From Variovorax sp. PMC12 (GTDB lineage: Bacteria > Pseudomonadota > Gammaproteobacteria > Burkholderiales > Burkholderiaceae_C): a stretch of DNA of 64,000 bases. The notes beneath the pieces were generated by a model, which was not told where the DNA came from, did not search any database, and saw only the letters and a program-made list of their open reading frames with translations. This document shows positions 1 to 8,922 of the stretch, in pieces (the stretch's first letter is position 1; every line of letters begins with the position of its first letter). Where the stretch lies: assembly GCF_003019815.1 (NCBI RefSeq), contig NZ_CP027773.1, positions 1,313,001-1,377,000 on the forward strand, read 5' to 3'. The translations under genes and the position numbers were made by a program.

Positions 1-105
1 ATTGCCGAAGCCGGCAAGCGGCTGAAGGCACTGAACGACGAAATCGGCCGCCTCGAGGAGCGCTGGCTGGCCCTGTCGGACCAGCTCGAAGCGCTCGCGG
101 CCTGA
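1..105 (+). CDS. C-terminal end of an ABC-F type ATPase (partial)
   Basis: The window opens inside a reading frame that runs to a TGA at 103-105, giving 34 residues rich in Leu, Glu and Arg with heptad-like spacing. The pattern (KRLKALNDEIGRLEERW and on) resembles the C-terminal coiled coil of ABC-F ATPases of the Uup/EttA group, soluble proteins that act on the ribosome or on DNA structures. No ATP-binding motif lies within the window, so the family call rests on this tail alone and another coiled-coil protein is possible. Confidence 0.45.
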   Translation: MAEAGKRLKALNDEIGRLEERWLALSDQLEALAA

Positions 106-134
106 CCCAACCTGGAACCTGAAAGGGGCACTGG

Positions 135-638
135 ATGCCGTCTGCCATCGAACTGGCCCGGGGTGACGAGAAGCTCGTCGCCGCCGTGCACCGCGCGCGC
201 CGGCTGATCGGCCGCAAGGCCCTCATGGCAGCCGCGGCAAGCGCCGTGCCCCTGCCCGGCGTCGACTGGATGGCCGACGCGGCGCTGCTCTCGCGGCTGG
301 TGCCGCAGATCAGCGCCGAGTTCGGCCTGTCGGTCACCCAGGTCGAACGGCTCGCGCCGCACCAGCGCGAGCGCATCCAGAAAGCAGCCACCACGGTGGG
401 CGCCCTGCTGGTGGGGCGGCTGGTCACGCGCGACCTGCTGATCCGGCTGGCCAAGCATGCGGGCGTGCGCCTGACGGCCAAGCAGGCGACCAAATACGTT
501 CCCATCGCCGGGCAGATCGTTTCGGCGGCGCTCGGCTATGCCGCGCTGCGCGCGCTGGGCGAGCAGCACATCAAGGACTGCGTGCGCGTCAGCGCCACTC
601 TCGCCTTAACGCCGCCCGAACCGCACGCGAGCGCCTGA
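135..638 (+). CDS. Hypothetical membrane-associated protein, DUF697/YcjF-like
   Basis: This 167-residue protein begins 29 bases after the ABC-F stop, with AGGGG about 8 bases before the ATG. Two mildly hydrophobic Gly/Ala/Pro-rich stretches (about residues 30-55, VPLPGVDWMADAALL, and 120-140, YVPIAGQIVSAALGYAAL) resemble the hairpins of DUF697/YcjF-type proteins, which insert in or lie on the inner membrane. No catalytic residues are apparent. It probably shares a transcript with the upstream gene. Its last 50 bases overlap the end of a convergent small gene. The function is unknown and the family assignment is by general resemblance only. Confidence 0.6.
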   Translation: MPSAIELARGDEKLVAAVHRARRLIGRKALMAAAASAVPLPGVDWMADAALLSRLVPQISAEFGLSVTQVERLAPHQRERIQKAATTVGALLVGRLVTRDLLIRLAKHAGVRLTAKQATKYVPIAGQIVSAALGYAALRALGEQHIKDCVRVSATLALTPPEPHASA

Positions 639-825
639 GCGCATCGCCGTCCAGCAGCACCATCGCGGCCTGCAGCGCACCGGCCAGGCCGAACACGCCC
701 GCGCCCGAAAAGGCCGGCCTCGCGGCGCACAGCCCGTAGATCAAGGACAAGACCGACAGCAGCGCCAGCAGCACGCACAACACGCGGTCGAGGCGCGGCC
801 CCGACGGCAATGGAAGGCGGCGCAC
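589..825 (-). CDS. Small two-helix membrane protein, hypothetical
   Basis: A GTG-started 78-residue frame lies 4 bases downstream of the Cro-like gene on the same strand. It encodes a basic N-terminus, two hydrophobic segments (about residues 14-34 and 42-60) and an Arg-rich tail, so it reads as a small inner-membrane protein. The tight spacing to the regulator and the good hydrophobic profile support it over the competing frame at 536-778. Its 3' end overlaps the convergent upstream gene by 50 bases. No family is recognised. It may be a phage-derived accessory of the regulator pair. Confidence 0.4.
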   Translation of the reverse strand: MRRLPLPSGPRLDRVLCVLLALLSVLSLIYGLCAARPAFSGAGVFGLAGALQAAMVLLDGDALRRSRAVRAALRREWR

Positions 826-829
826 CGCT

Positions 830-1087
830 TCACTCGCCGGCCCGCTTGCGCGGCGTGTAGACCCGGGCCGGCTGCACGAGCTGGCCCGTCACCTCCTGCT
901 CATAGACCTTCAACAGCGCCAGGTAGTGGCGCGACATCACGTCGCGCACCCGCCCGAGGCCGATCTTGCTGACCGTCGGCTGCGGAATACCTGTTCTCGC
1001 CTCGATCTGCTTCTGCGTGAGCCCCATGGCTCTCAGCGCCTGTACCAACTCGCGTGGTTTCACGGCAATTTCCTCCCTGTTTTTCAT
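830..1087 (-). CDS. Cro-like helix-turn-helix DNA-binding protein
   Basis: This 85-residue protein has one helix-turn-helix (about residues 22-45, LTQKQIEARTGIPQPTVSKI) in which Gln-Pro-Thr-Val-Ser forms the recognition helix, followed by a short helix and a basic tail. Size and architecture fit phage Cro/CI-type or XRE regulators. It is transcribed away from an S24-type CI-like repressor, the two start codons being 48 bases apart, and its own start codon lies inside the inverted repeat at 1086-1110. It is probably repressed by the CI-like protein, by itself, or both. No other phage gene is nearby. Confidence 0.75.
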   Translation of the reverse strand: MKNREEIAVKPRELVQALRAMGLTQKQIEARTGIPQPTVSKIGLGRVRDVMSRHYLALLKVYEQEVTGQLVQPARVYTPRKRAGE

Positions 1088-1112
1088 ATTCTAGAGTCCA
1101 TTCAGAATATTC
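1086..1112. promoter_or_regulatory. Inverted repeat, likely CI/Cro operator
   Basis: ATATTCT at 1086-1092 and AGAATAT at 1104-1110 form a perfect 7-bp inverted repeat with an 11-base spacer, between the divergent Cro-like and CI-like genes. The right arm is also part of the palindrome GAATATTC (1105-1112). This AT-rich symmetric element in a GC-rich intergenic region is what a dimeric phage-type repressor would bind. Its function is inferred from position and symmetry. Confidence 0.5.
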
Positions 1113-1134
1113 ATTTGAGCTTAAATCCCGGCGC

Positions 1135-1851
1135 ATGGACAGCATTGCCAGCCGCGCCCTTGCAGCGCGCAAATTCGCCAAGATGACGCAGAAGCAGGCG
1201 GAAGCCGTGTCGGGCGTCAAGCAGTCGAGCATTTCGAAGATCGAGCGCGGCGACACCAGCCGTTCGATGAGCGTGCTTGCACTGGCGCGTGCCTACCGTG
1301 CCGACCCGAACTGGCTCGACACCGGCGACGGCCCCGCGCCCTGGGACGAAGACCAGGTCCGCCCCGCACGCGACCGCGCCAACGAGCCGCCCGGCCCTTA
1401 CCGCGTGACCCGCACGCCGCCCGCGGGCCCTTCGTACAACCCGCGCACGCCGCAGACCGTGCCGCTCATCGAGTGGACGGATGCCGCACGCTGGGACAGC
1501 CGCGAAGTTTCGGACCAGCCCCGGGCCGAGCGCTGGATTCCATGCATCGCCCACCACAGCCTGCAGACCTACGCGTTGCGCATGCGCGGCGACAGCATGA
1601 CCGCGCCCAGCGGCCACCTCAAGAGCTACCCCGCCGAGTCGATCATCTTCGTCGACACCCAGCTCAGGACGCCGGCCGACGGCGAGCGCATCGTCGCCAA
1701 GCTGGAGGACACAGGCGAAGTCACCTGCAAGGTCTACAAGGAAGAAGACGGGCGCCGCTGGCTGCTGCCGCTGAACCCGAGGCACGAGCCCATACGCACC
1801 GCCTTCACCGTACTGGGCACGGTCATCGGCAAGTGGGAAGACGAGGACTGA
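1135..1851 (+). CDS. CI-like repressor with S24 (LexA-type) peptidase domain
   Basis: The ATG at 1135 gives 238 residues, with an XRE helix-turn-helix at about 7-62 (MTQKQAEAVSGVKQSSISKIERG) that starts immediately, as in other CI-like proteins. The C-terminal half (about 140-238) is an S24 peptidase domain with the nucleophile in MRGDSM and the general-base Lys probably in VTCKVYKEEDG. Such repressors dimerise and are inactivated by RecA-stimulated self-cleavage during the SOS response. The frame is open further upstream, but that would place coding sequence through the operator. It pairs with the divergent Cro-like gene to form an orphan phage-type switch, probably a domesticated prophage remnant. 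Confidence 0.82.
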   Translation: MDSIASRALAARKFAKMTQKQAEAVSGVKQSSISKIERGDTSRSMSVLALARAYRADPNWLDTGDGPAPWDEDQVRPARDRANEPPGPYRVTRTPPAGPSYNPRTPQTVPLIEWTDAARWDSREVSDQPRAERWIPCIAHHSLQTYALRMRGDSMTAPSGHLKSYPAESIIFVDTQLRTPADGERIVAKLEDTGEVTCKVYKEEDGRRWLLPLNPRHEPIRTAFTVLGTVIGKWEDED

Positions 1852-1904
1852 CCGCGCTGGCCGCCCTGGCCGCCCTGGCCGCGCTGACCGCACGAACGGC
1901 GGGC

Positions 1905-1932
1905 AAAAAAAAGCCCGCACGAAGGCGGGCTT
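1905..1932 (-). terminator. Rho-independent terminator (minus strand)
   Basis: AAGCCCGC (1911-1918), loop ACGAAG and GCGGGCTT (1925-1932) form an 8-bp GC-rich stem. On the minus strand it is followed by eight T residues (the A tract at 1905-1912), so it ends transcription of the fasciclin gene. The plus strand lacks a T tract after the stem. Confidence 0.85.
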
Positions 1933-2067
1933 CAAGGTGACCTGCTGGAGGAGGGAGGATCAGAGGATTGCAGGCCACAGGGAGAAACTTGAATATCGCT
2001 TGCGAACCTGCTTGCAACCTGACCTCGCCGGAATCTAATTGCCGGCTAATTCTTCTCCCACGCCGCC

Positions 2068-2628
2068 TTACTTGGGCAGCAGCACCTTGTTCACGACGTG
2101 GATCACGCCGTTCGACTGGTAGACGTTGGGGATCGTCACCGTGGCGGTACCGCCCTTTTCGTCGGTGATCATGATCTTGCCGCCCTTTTCCTTGGCCACG
2201 AGCACGCCGCCGGCCACGGTCTTCAGCTCGGCGGAGCCCTTGCCGGCCTTGATTTCCTTCTTGAGCTCGGCCGCGTCGAGCTTGCCCGACACCACGTGGT
2301 AGGTCAGCACGCCGGTCAGCGCGTCCTTGTTCTCGGGCTTGAGCAGGGTGTCGACGGTGCCGGCCGGCAAGGCGGCGAAGGCCGCGTTGGTGGGAGCGAA
2401 CACGGTGAACGGGCCCGGGCCCTTGAGGGTGTCGACCAGGCCCGCGGCCTTGACGGCGGCCACCAGCGTGGTGTGGTCCTTCGAATTGACGGCGTTGTCG
2501 ATGATGTCCTTGGTCGGCAGCATCGGTGCACCGCCCACCATGACCGATGCCGCGATGGCCGAAACGGCACCGGCGGACATGGCGAATGCGAGAGTGACAG
2601 CTGCGAGACGATGAAGTTTGCGTTGCAT
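2068..2628 (-). CDS. Secreted fasciclin (FAS1) domain protein
   Basis: The ATG at 2628 is preceded by TGGAGC about 6 bases upstream and starts a signal peptide (MQRKLHRLAAVTLAFAMSAG), giving 186 residues. The rest is one FAS1 domain: GPGPFTVFAPTNAAFAALP is the H1 motif, followed by YHVV and, near the C-terminus, NGVIHVVNKVLLP. FAS1 proteins are periplasmic or extracellular adhesion and matrix proteins. The frame extends 70 codons further upstream, but those residues are Arg/Gly-rich and not signal-like. It stands alone, divergent from the efflux operon, with a terminator about 140 bases downstream. Confidence 0.88.
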   Translation of the reverse strand: MQRKLHRLAAVTLAFAMSAGAVSAIAASVMVGGAPMLPTKDIIDNAVNSKDHTTLVAAVKAAGLVDTLKGPGPFTVFAPTNAAFAALPAGTVDTLLKPENKDALTGVLTYHVVSGKLDAAELKKEIKAGKGSAELKTVAGGVLVAKEKGGKIMITDEKGGTATVTIPNVYQSNGVIHVVNKVLLPK

Positions 2629-2885
2629 GGAAATGCTCCAGGTTGTTGAATGGACCCCCGTGAAAATCGCGGCGGCTGCGATCAGTACGGCGCCATGTGC
2701 ACAACAGATTCGGCCCCGGCGATAAAAAAGCCGGCCGCGTCCGCCCGCACTTGACGCCGCGCCGAGGCATTTCGCGCCGGGTAATGCCAATTTCGTCGCG
2801 CCGGCCTCGCGGCATGAAGCGATTGCTGCGAGATTCACGAAAGAGTCAGGTCTCCCGGCGTTTCCGGGTGTACAACCGCTGCCCC

Positions 2886-4490
2886 ATGCATATCCAAGAA
2901 AACAAAGCGTCGGAGGATCACCCCGTCGAGCCGCGCGCGGTTGCCGCGCGCCGGCTCGCCAGGTGGCCCGTTCAAGGTGCCCTGCTCGGCACCGCCCTGC
3001 TGCTGGGCGCCTGCGCGGTCGGCCCGGACTTCAAGACCCCGGAGCTGCCCGCCGCCGCCCAGGGGCCTGACTACACGCCCGCGCCGGTGCCCGCGCGCAC
3101 GGCGCAGGCCGAAGGCCCGGCCGGCCAGGCACAGGAGCTGGTGGCCGGCCGCGACATTCCGGCCCAGTGGTGGGACGTGTTCCGCTCCGAGCCGCTCGAC
3201 CAGCTGATCCGCGCATCGCTGGCCCAGAGCCCCACGCTCGCGTCGGCCCAGGCTGCGCTGCGCCAGGCCGAGGCCACCTACGAGGCCAGGACCGGCAGCC
3301 TGTGGCCGCAGGTCTCGGCCCAGCTCGGCGCGCAGCGCGAGCGCGCTTCCGAAATCACCAGCCAGGTGCCCGGCGGCCAGTTGCTCACGCTGTACAACGC
3401 CAGCGTCAACGTCTCCTACAACCTCGACGTGTTCGGCGGCACGCGCCGCCAGATAGAAGGCGCGCAGGCCGCCGTCGACACGCAGCGCTACCAGGTGGAG
3501 GCGGTGTACCTCACGCTCACCTCCAACCTGGTGACCACCGCCATCCGCGAGGCCTCTCTGCGCGCGCAGTTGCAGGCCGCGCGCGAAGTGCTGCAGGCGC
3601 AGACCGAGCAGCTCAACGTGATCGAAAAGCAGTTCGACACCGGCGCGATCCCCAAGTCGATCGTGCTGCAGCAGCGCACGCAGGTGGCTCAGACCCAGGC
3701 CACCCTGCCGCCCATCGAGAAGGCGCTGGCGCAAACCCGCCACCAGCTCGCGGTGTTCGCCGGCCGGCTGCCGTCCGAGGCGGGCCTGCCCGAATTCGAC
3801 CTCGCCAGCCTCACGCTGCCGCAGGCGCTGCCGCTCTCGCTGCCCTCCGAACTCGCACGCCAGCGGCCCGACGTGCGCGCCAGCGAAGCGCAGCTGCACC
3901 AGGCCAGCGCGGCGGTCGGCGTGGCCACCGCCAACCTCTATCCGCAGATCCAGCTGAGCGCGAGCTACGGCAACAACGCGCTGCGCGCGCGCGACCTGTT
4001 CACCGGCCCGACCACGCTGTGGAGCATCGGCGCCGGGCTCACGCAGCCGATCTTCAACGGCGGTGCACTGCGCGCGCAGCAACGCGCCGCGGTGGCGGCC
4101 TACGACTCGGCGGCGGCGCAGTACCGCAACACCGTGCTCGGCGCCTTCCAGAACGTGGCCGACGCGCTGCGCGCGCTGGAGCTCGACGCCGTCGCGCTGC
4201 AGAACCAGGCCGCGGCCGAATCGCTCGCCAGGCAGTCGCTCGACCTGTCGACCGCGCAGTTCCGCGCCGGCGCGGTGAGCTACGTCACGCTGCTCACTGC
4301 GCAGCAGGCCTGGCTGCAGACGCACACCGCGCTGGTGCAGGCGCAGGCCGCGCGCTATGCCGACACCGCCGCGCTCTTCCAGGCGCTGGGCGGCGGCTGG
4401 TGGAACCGCGCCGAGCTGGCCAACGCGACCCTGGCGCCGACCGTGCCCGCCACGCCCGCTGCGGCAACCGCGGCCCCGGTCCGCAACTGA
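2886..4490 (+). CDS. RND efflux outer-membrane lipoprotein, NodT family
   Basis: The product is the TolC-type outer-membrane channel of a tripartite efflux pump. The chosen ATG at 2886 gives 534 residues with a long basic N-terminus, a hydrophobic stretch and the lipobox LLGAC (Cys43), so it is a lipoprotein of the NodT subfamily. Two outer-membrane-efflux repeats with long alpha-helical barrel segments follow (about residues 110-310 and 320-510; the repeat start AELARQRPDVRASEAQL is typical). The start is not certain because no good ribosome-binding site is visible and the frame is open upstream. It is first in an operon with the adaptor (80 bases away) and the permease. Confidence 0.9.
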   Translation: MHIQENKASEDHPVEPRAVAARRLARWPVQGALLGTALLLGACAVGPDFKTPELPAAAQGPDYTPAPVPARTAQAEGPAGQAQELVAGRDIPAQWWDVFRSEPLDQLIRASLAQSPTLASAQAALRQAEATYEARTGSLWPQVSAQLGAQRERASEITSQVPGGQLLTLYNASVNVSYNLDVFGGTRRQIEGAQAAVDTQRYQVEAVYLTLTSNLVTTAIREASLRAQLQAAREVLQAQTEQLNVIEKQFDTGAIPKSIVLQQRTQVAQTQATLPPIEKALAQTRHQLAVFAGRLPSEAGLPEFDLASLTLPQALPLSLPSELARQRPDVRASEAQLHQASAAVGVATANLYPQIQLSASYGNNALRARDLFTGPTTLWSIGAGLTQPIFNGGALRAQQRAAVAAYDSAAAQYRNTVLGAFQNVADALRALELDAVALQNQAAAESLARQSLDLSTAQFRAGAVSYVTLLTAQQAWLQTHTALVQAQAARYADTAALFQALGGGWWNRAELANATLAPTVPATPAAATAAPVRN

Positions 4491-4570
4491 CCCCATCGAC
4501 CCGCGACGGCACCCCACTCCCCTGCCGCCGCGCCCAACCCCTCATCCATAACTCGAAGAGAAGCCTACCC

Positions 4571-5749
4571 ATGACCCGGAGAATGATCATCATGATCGGC
4601 TGCGTGCTGCTGCTGGTCGCCGCGCTAGCGCTCGGCAAGTTCCTGCAGATCCGCGCGCTGATTGCGGCCGTGCCCAAGCCGGGTCCGCAGACCGTGTCGA
4701 CCGCCGAAGTGCAGAAGCTCCAGTGGCAGTCGCAGTTCACCGCCGTCGGCACGCTCAACCCGGTGCGCGGCGCCGACCTGAGCACCGAAGTCGCGGGCCT
4801 GGTGCGCACCGTGCACTTCAAGTCGGGCCAGGACGTGAAGGCCGGCGCGCTGCTGGTCGAACTCAACGCCGACTCCGACATCGCCCTGCTGCACTCCGCC
4901 GAAGCCGCCGCCGCGCAGGCCGCCACCGTGCTCAAGCGCGACCAGGCGCAGCTCGCGGTGCAGGCCGTGAGCCAGGCGCAGATCGACGCCGACACCAACG
5001 ACCTGAAAGCCAAGCGCGCGCAGGTGGAGCAGCAGGCCGCCGTCGTGGCCAAGAAGTCGATCCGCGCGCCCTTCGCAGGCCGCCTGGGCATCAGCGGGCT
5101 CAACCCCGGACAGTACGTGAACGCGGGCGACAAGCTGGTCACGCTGCAGACGCTGGACCCGATCTACGTCGACTTCACGCTGCCGCAGCAGCAGCTCGCA
5201 GGGCTCGCGGTCGGCCAAGTGGTGAACCTCACGGTCGACACCTTCCCGGGCCAGGGCTTCAGCGGCAAGATCAACGCGATCAGCCCCAAGGTGGACGCCG
5301 CCACGCGCAACGTGCAGGTGCAGGCCACCATCGCCAACCCCAGGCAGGTGCTGCTGCCGGGCATGTTCGCGAACGTGAAGATCGACATCGGCGGCATGCA
5401 GGAATACCTGACGCTGCCCTCCACCGCCGTGACCTACAACCCCTACGGCTCGACCGTGTACGTGGTGAAGCCGGCCGATCCGCCCAAGGCCGGCGCGCCC
5501 GGCACGCCTGGCACCCCGGCACCGGCGAGCGCCACCGACGCCTCCGGCAAGCCCCAGCTCGTGGCGCAGCAGATCTTCATCGAGACCGGCCCGACGCGCG
5601 GCGACCAGATCGCCATCGTCAAGGGCCTGCAAGCCGGCCAGGTGGTGGTGAGCAGCGGGCAGAACAAGCTGAAGAACGGCACGCCGGTCACGGTGGACAA
5701 CAGCGTCAAGCCATCCAATGATCCGGCGCCGACGCCGCAGGAAAAGTGA
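4571..5749 (+). CDS. RND efflux periplasmic adaptor subunit
   Basis: This 392-residue membrane-fusion protein has an N-terminal membrane anchor (residues 4-23), a lipoyl-like half-motif (GADLSTEVAGLVRTVHFKSGQDVKAG), an alpha-hairpin (about 95-140), the second lipoyl half (IRAPFAGRLGISGLNPGQYV), a beta-barrel domain and a C-terminal membrane-proximal domain interrupted by a Pro/Ala/Gly-rich insert (about residues 300-325). It bridges the inner-membrane permease and the NodT channel. AAGAGAAG lies about 9 bases before the ATG. The permease start is 11 bases after its stop, so the two are co-translated. Confidence 0.93.
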   Translation: MTRRMIIMIGCVLLLVAALALGKFLQIRALIAAVPKPGPQTVSTAEVQKLQWQSQFTAVGTLNPVRGADLSTEVAGLVRTVHFKSGQDVKAGALLVELNADSDIALLHSAEAAAAQAATVLKRDQAQLAVQAVSQAQIDADTNDLKAKRAQVEQQAAVVAKKSIRAPFAGRLGISGLNPGQYVNAGDKLVTLQTLDPIYVDFTLPQQQLAGLAVGQVVNLTVDTFPGQGFSGKINAISPKVDAATRNVQVQATIANPRQVLLPGMFANVKIDIGGMQEYLTLPSTAVTYNPYGSTVYVVKPADPPKAGAPGTPGTPAPASATDASGKPQLVAQQIFIETGPTRGDQIAIVKGLQAGQVVVSSGQNKLKNGTPVTVDNSVKPSNDPAPTPQEK

Positions 5750-5759
5750 GGCCCCGCGC

Positions 5760-8700
5760 ATGAACTTCACCGACATCTTCATCCGCCGGCCGGTGCTGGC
5801 GATGGTGGTGAGCCTGCTGATCGTGGTGCTGGGGCTGCGTGCGCTGGCGGGCCTGCCCGTGAACCAGTACCCCAAGACCGAGAACGGCGTGGTCACCATC
5901 AGCACCGCCTACTACGGCGCGGACGCGGCCACGGTCGCGGGCTTCATCACGCAGCCGCTCGAAGCCGCCGTGTCGCAGGCGCAGGGCATCGACTACCTGT
6001 CGTCCTCGAGCAGCCTGGGCGTGTCGACCATCACCGCCACGCTGCGGCTGAACTACGACTCCAACCGCGCGCTGACCGAGATCAACACGCAGGTCAATTC
6101 CGTGCGCAACCAGCTGCCGCCGCAGGCGCAGCAGCCGGTGCTCACGGTGGCCACGGGCCAGACGACCGACGCGATGTACATCGGCTTCTACAGCGACACG
6201 CTGCCCAACAACAACGTGACCGACTTCCTGGTGCGCGTGGTGCAGCCCAAGCTGAACGCCATTGCGGGCGTGCAGACCGCGGAAATCCTGGGTGCGCGCA
6301 CCTTCGCGCTGCGCGCCTGGCTCGACGCGCAGAAGATGGCCGCCTTCGGCGTGACCGCCACCGACGTGAGCGCGGCGCTCTCGGCCAACAACTACCTGGC
6401 CGCCGTCGGCCAGAGCAAGGGCCAGATGGTGAGCGTGCCGCTCACGGCCGGCACCTCGCTGCACAGCGTGGACGAGTTCAAGCAGCTGTCCATCAAGAGC
6501 AGCAACGGCGCCATCGTGCGGCTGCAGGACGTGGCCAACGTGACGCTGGGCTCGGAGAACTACGACTTCAACGTGGCCTTCAACGGCGTGCGCTCGGTGT
6601 TCATCGGCATCAAGGTAGCACCGGAGGCCAACATCCTGGACGTGGCCAAGCAGGTGCGCACCGTGTTCCCGGACCTGCAGTCGCAGCTGCCCTCGGGGCT
6701 GACGGGCAAGATCGTCTATGACTCGACCGACTTCATCAACACCTCCATCAGCGAAGTGATCAAGACGCTGGTCGAGGCGCTGGTGATCGTGACGGTGGTG
6801 ATCTACCTGTTCCTGGGCAGCTTCCGCGCGGTGGTGGTGCCCGTCATTGCGATGCCGCTGTCGCTCATCGGCACCTTCTTCATCATGCTGGTGCTGGGCT
6901 ACTCCATCAACCTGCTCACGCTGCTGGCGCTGGTGCTGGCGATCGGGCTGGTGGTGGACGACGCGATCATCGTGGTGGAGAACGTCGACCGGCACATGCG
7001 GGAGGGCAAGTCGCCCATGCAGGCCTCGCTGCTCGCGGCGCGGGAGCTGGGCGGGCCCATTCTTGCCATGACGGTGGTGCTGGTCGCGGTGTACGTGCCC
7101 ATCGGCTTCCAGGGCGGGCTGACCGGATCGCTCTTCACCGAGTTCGCGTTCACGCTCGCCGGCTCGGTGGTGGTGTCGGGCATCGTGGCGCTCACGCTGT
7201 CGCCGATGATGTGCTCGCGCTTCTTCAAGCCGGAGCAGGACAGCGGCAAGTTCGCGATGAAGATCGAGCACATCTTCGAGCGGGTGCACCACCGCTACCA
7301 GCTCATCCTGCGCAGCGTGCTCAAGACCTGGCCGGTGATGATCGTCATGGGCGTGATCCTGGTGGCGCTGCTGTTCGTGATGTTCAAGATGTCGAAGTCG
7401 GAGCTCGCGCCCGAGGAAGACCAGGGCATCGTGCTGTCGCAGGTGGTGGGCGCGCCCACGGCCACCATCAACCAGATGCAGACGTACGCCGACCAGATCT
7501 TCAAGGTCGCGCACGACACGCCCGAATACGCGCAGCTGTTCCAGCTCACCGGCGTGCCCAGCACCAACGCCGGCATCGCCGGCGTGCTGCTCAAGCCCTG
7601 GGACGAGCGCACGCGCAGCGCCCACGACATCCAGACCGACCTGCAGAAGCGCTGGAACGGCATTGCCGGCGCCAAGGTGGTGGCCTTCCAGTTCCCGGCG
7701 CTGCCGGGCGCCTCGGGCCTGCCGGTGCAGTTCGTCATCAAGACGACCGAGCCGTTCGAGAACCTCAACACGCTCGCGCAGCAGGTCATGGACAAGGCGC
7801 GCGCCGACGGCAAGTTCTACTACATCGACGCCGACCTGAAGATCGACCTGCCGCAGGCCACCGTGGTGGTCGACCGCGACAAGATCGCCACGCTGGGCAT
7901 CACCCAGCAGGACGTGGGCAACGCGATGGGCGCGGCGCTGGGCGGCGGCTACGTCAACTACTTCTCGATCTCGGGGCGCTCCTACAAGGTGATTCCGCAG
8001 GTGCAGCAGGTCGACCGGCTCAATCCGTCGGACGTGCTCAACTTCTACATCAAGACGCCCAACGGCGTGGTGCCCGCGAGCACCGTGGCGAGCCTGAAGT
8101 ACTCGGTGCAGCCGGAAACGGTCAACCACTTCCAGCAGCTCAACTCGGTGACCATCCAGGGCGTGCCCAGCGGCACCCAGGGCGAGACGCTGGAGTACCT
8201 GCGCGGCGTGGTACAGCAGCTGGCGCCCAGCGGCTATTCGGTGGACTACTCGGGCCAGTCGCGCCAGTTCGTGCAGGAGTCGGGCAACTTCGCCGTCACC
8301 TTCGTGTTCGCGCTGATCATCGTGTTCCTGGCGCTGTCGGCACAGTTCGAGAGCTTCCGCGACCCGGTGGTGATCCTGGTGTCGGTGCCGCTCGCGCTCT
8401 TCGGCGCCATGATCTTCATCTTCTGGGGCTTCGCCTCGATGAACATCTACACGCAGGTGGGCCTGGTGACGCTGATGGGCCTCATCAGCAAGCACGGCAT
8501 CCTGATCGTCGAGGTGGCCAACCGGCTGCAGAAGCAGGGCCTGAGCAAGCTCGATGCCATTGTCGAGGCGGCAGGCACCCGGCTGCGCCCGATCCTGATG
8601 ACCACGGCCGCCATGGTCTTCGGCGTGCTGCCGCTGGTGATTGCCTCGGGCGCGGGCGCCGCCGGCCGCAAGGCGATGGGCATCGTGATCTTCAGCGGGC

Positions 8701-8852
8701 TGTCGATCGGCACGCTGTTCACGCTGTTCGTGGTGCCCGCGATGTACCTGGCCATCGCGGCGCGGCACCAGAAGGAAGACAAGGAAGACGAAAAGAAAGG
8801 CACTGCCAACGGCGCGCCGGCACTGCCGGGCAGCGTGGCGCCGGAGGCCTGA
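5760..8852 (+). CDS. RND multidrug efflux permease (HAE-1 family)
   Basis: The ATG at 5760 follows GTGAGG and gives 1030 residues, the normal RND length. It starts with FIRRPVLAMVVSLLIV as HAE-1 pumps do. Twelve membrane helices and two large periplasmic loops are evident. The proton-relay Asp pair is in helix 4 (LAIGLVVDDAIIVVENV), and the second half contains GLISKHGILIVEVANRL. It exports hydrophobic compounds by proton antiport together with the adaptor and NodT channel encoded upstream. No TetR, LysR or two-component regulator is adjacent, so control of the operon is not evident here. The substrate cannot be read from sequence. Confidence 0.95.
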   Translation: MNFTDIFIRRPVLAMVVSLLIVVLGLRALAGLPVNQYPKTENGVVTISTAYYGADAATVAGFITQPLEAAVSQAQGIDYLSSSSSLGVSTITATLRLNYDSNRALTEINTQVNSVRNQLPPQAQQPVLTVATGQTTDAMYIGFYSDTLPNNNVTDFLVRVVQPKLNAIAGVQTAEILGARTFALRAWLDAQKMAAFGVTATDVSAALSANNYLAAVGQSKGQMVSVPLTAGTSLHSVDEFKQLSIKSSNGAIVRLQDVANVTLGSENYDFNVAFNGVRSVFIGIKVAPEANILDVAKQVRTVFPDLQSQLPSGLTGKIVYDSTDFINTSISEVIKTLVEALVIVTVVIYLFLGSFRAVVVPVIAMPLSLIGTFFIMLVLGYSINLLTLLALVLAIGLVVDDAIIVVENVDRHMREGKSPMQASLLAARELGGPILAMTVVLVAVYVPIGFQGGLTGSLFTEFAFTLAGSVVVSGIVALTLSPMMCSRFFKPEQDSGKFAMKIEHIFERVHHRYQLILRSVLKTWPVMIVMGVILVALLFVMFKMSKSELAPEEDQGIVLSQVVGAPTATINQMQTYADQIFKVAHDTPEYAQLFQLTGVPSTNAGIAGVLLKPWDERTRSAHDIQTDLQKRWNGIAGAKVVAFQFPALPGASGLPVQFVIKTTEPFENLNTLAQQVMDKARADGKFYYIDADLKIDLPQATVVVDRDKIATLGITQQDVGNAMGAALGGGYVNYFSISGRSYKVIPQVQQVDRLNPSDVLNFYIKTPNGVVPASTVASLKYSVQPETVNHFQQLNSVTIQGVPSGTQGETLEYLRGVVQQLAPSGYSVDYSGQSRQFVQESGNFAVTFVFALIIVFLALSAQFESFRDPVVILVSVPLALFGAMIFIFWGFASMNIYTQVGLVTLMGLISKHGILIVEVANRLQKQGLSKLDAIVEAAGTRLRPILMTTAAMVFGVLPLVIASGAGAAGRKAMGIVIFSGLSIGTLFTLFVVPAMYLAIAARHQKEDKEDEKKGTANGAPALPGSVAPEA

Positions 8853-8884
8853 GCGCCGGTCTCATCCATTCATCCGGCATGAAG

Positions 8885-8919
8885 AAGCCCGCGGTCGAGA
8901 AGACCGCGGGCTTTTTTTT
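8885..8919 (+). terminator. Rho-independent terminator of the RND operon
   Basis: A perfect 12-bp stem (AAGCCCGCGGTC at 8885-8896, GACCGCGGGCTT at 8902-8913) with a GAGAA loop is followed by a T tract to 8919. It lies 32 bases after the permease stop and just before the convergent lipoprotein gene. Confidence 0.93.
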
Positions 8920-8922
8920 GCT

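Noticed and set aside
5706..8768. Very long minus-strand frame opposite the RND permease
   Set aside because: It is the His/Arg/Gly-rich antisense shadow typical of GC-rich genes. The plus strand encodes an unmistakable RND permease.
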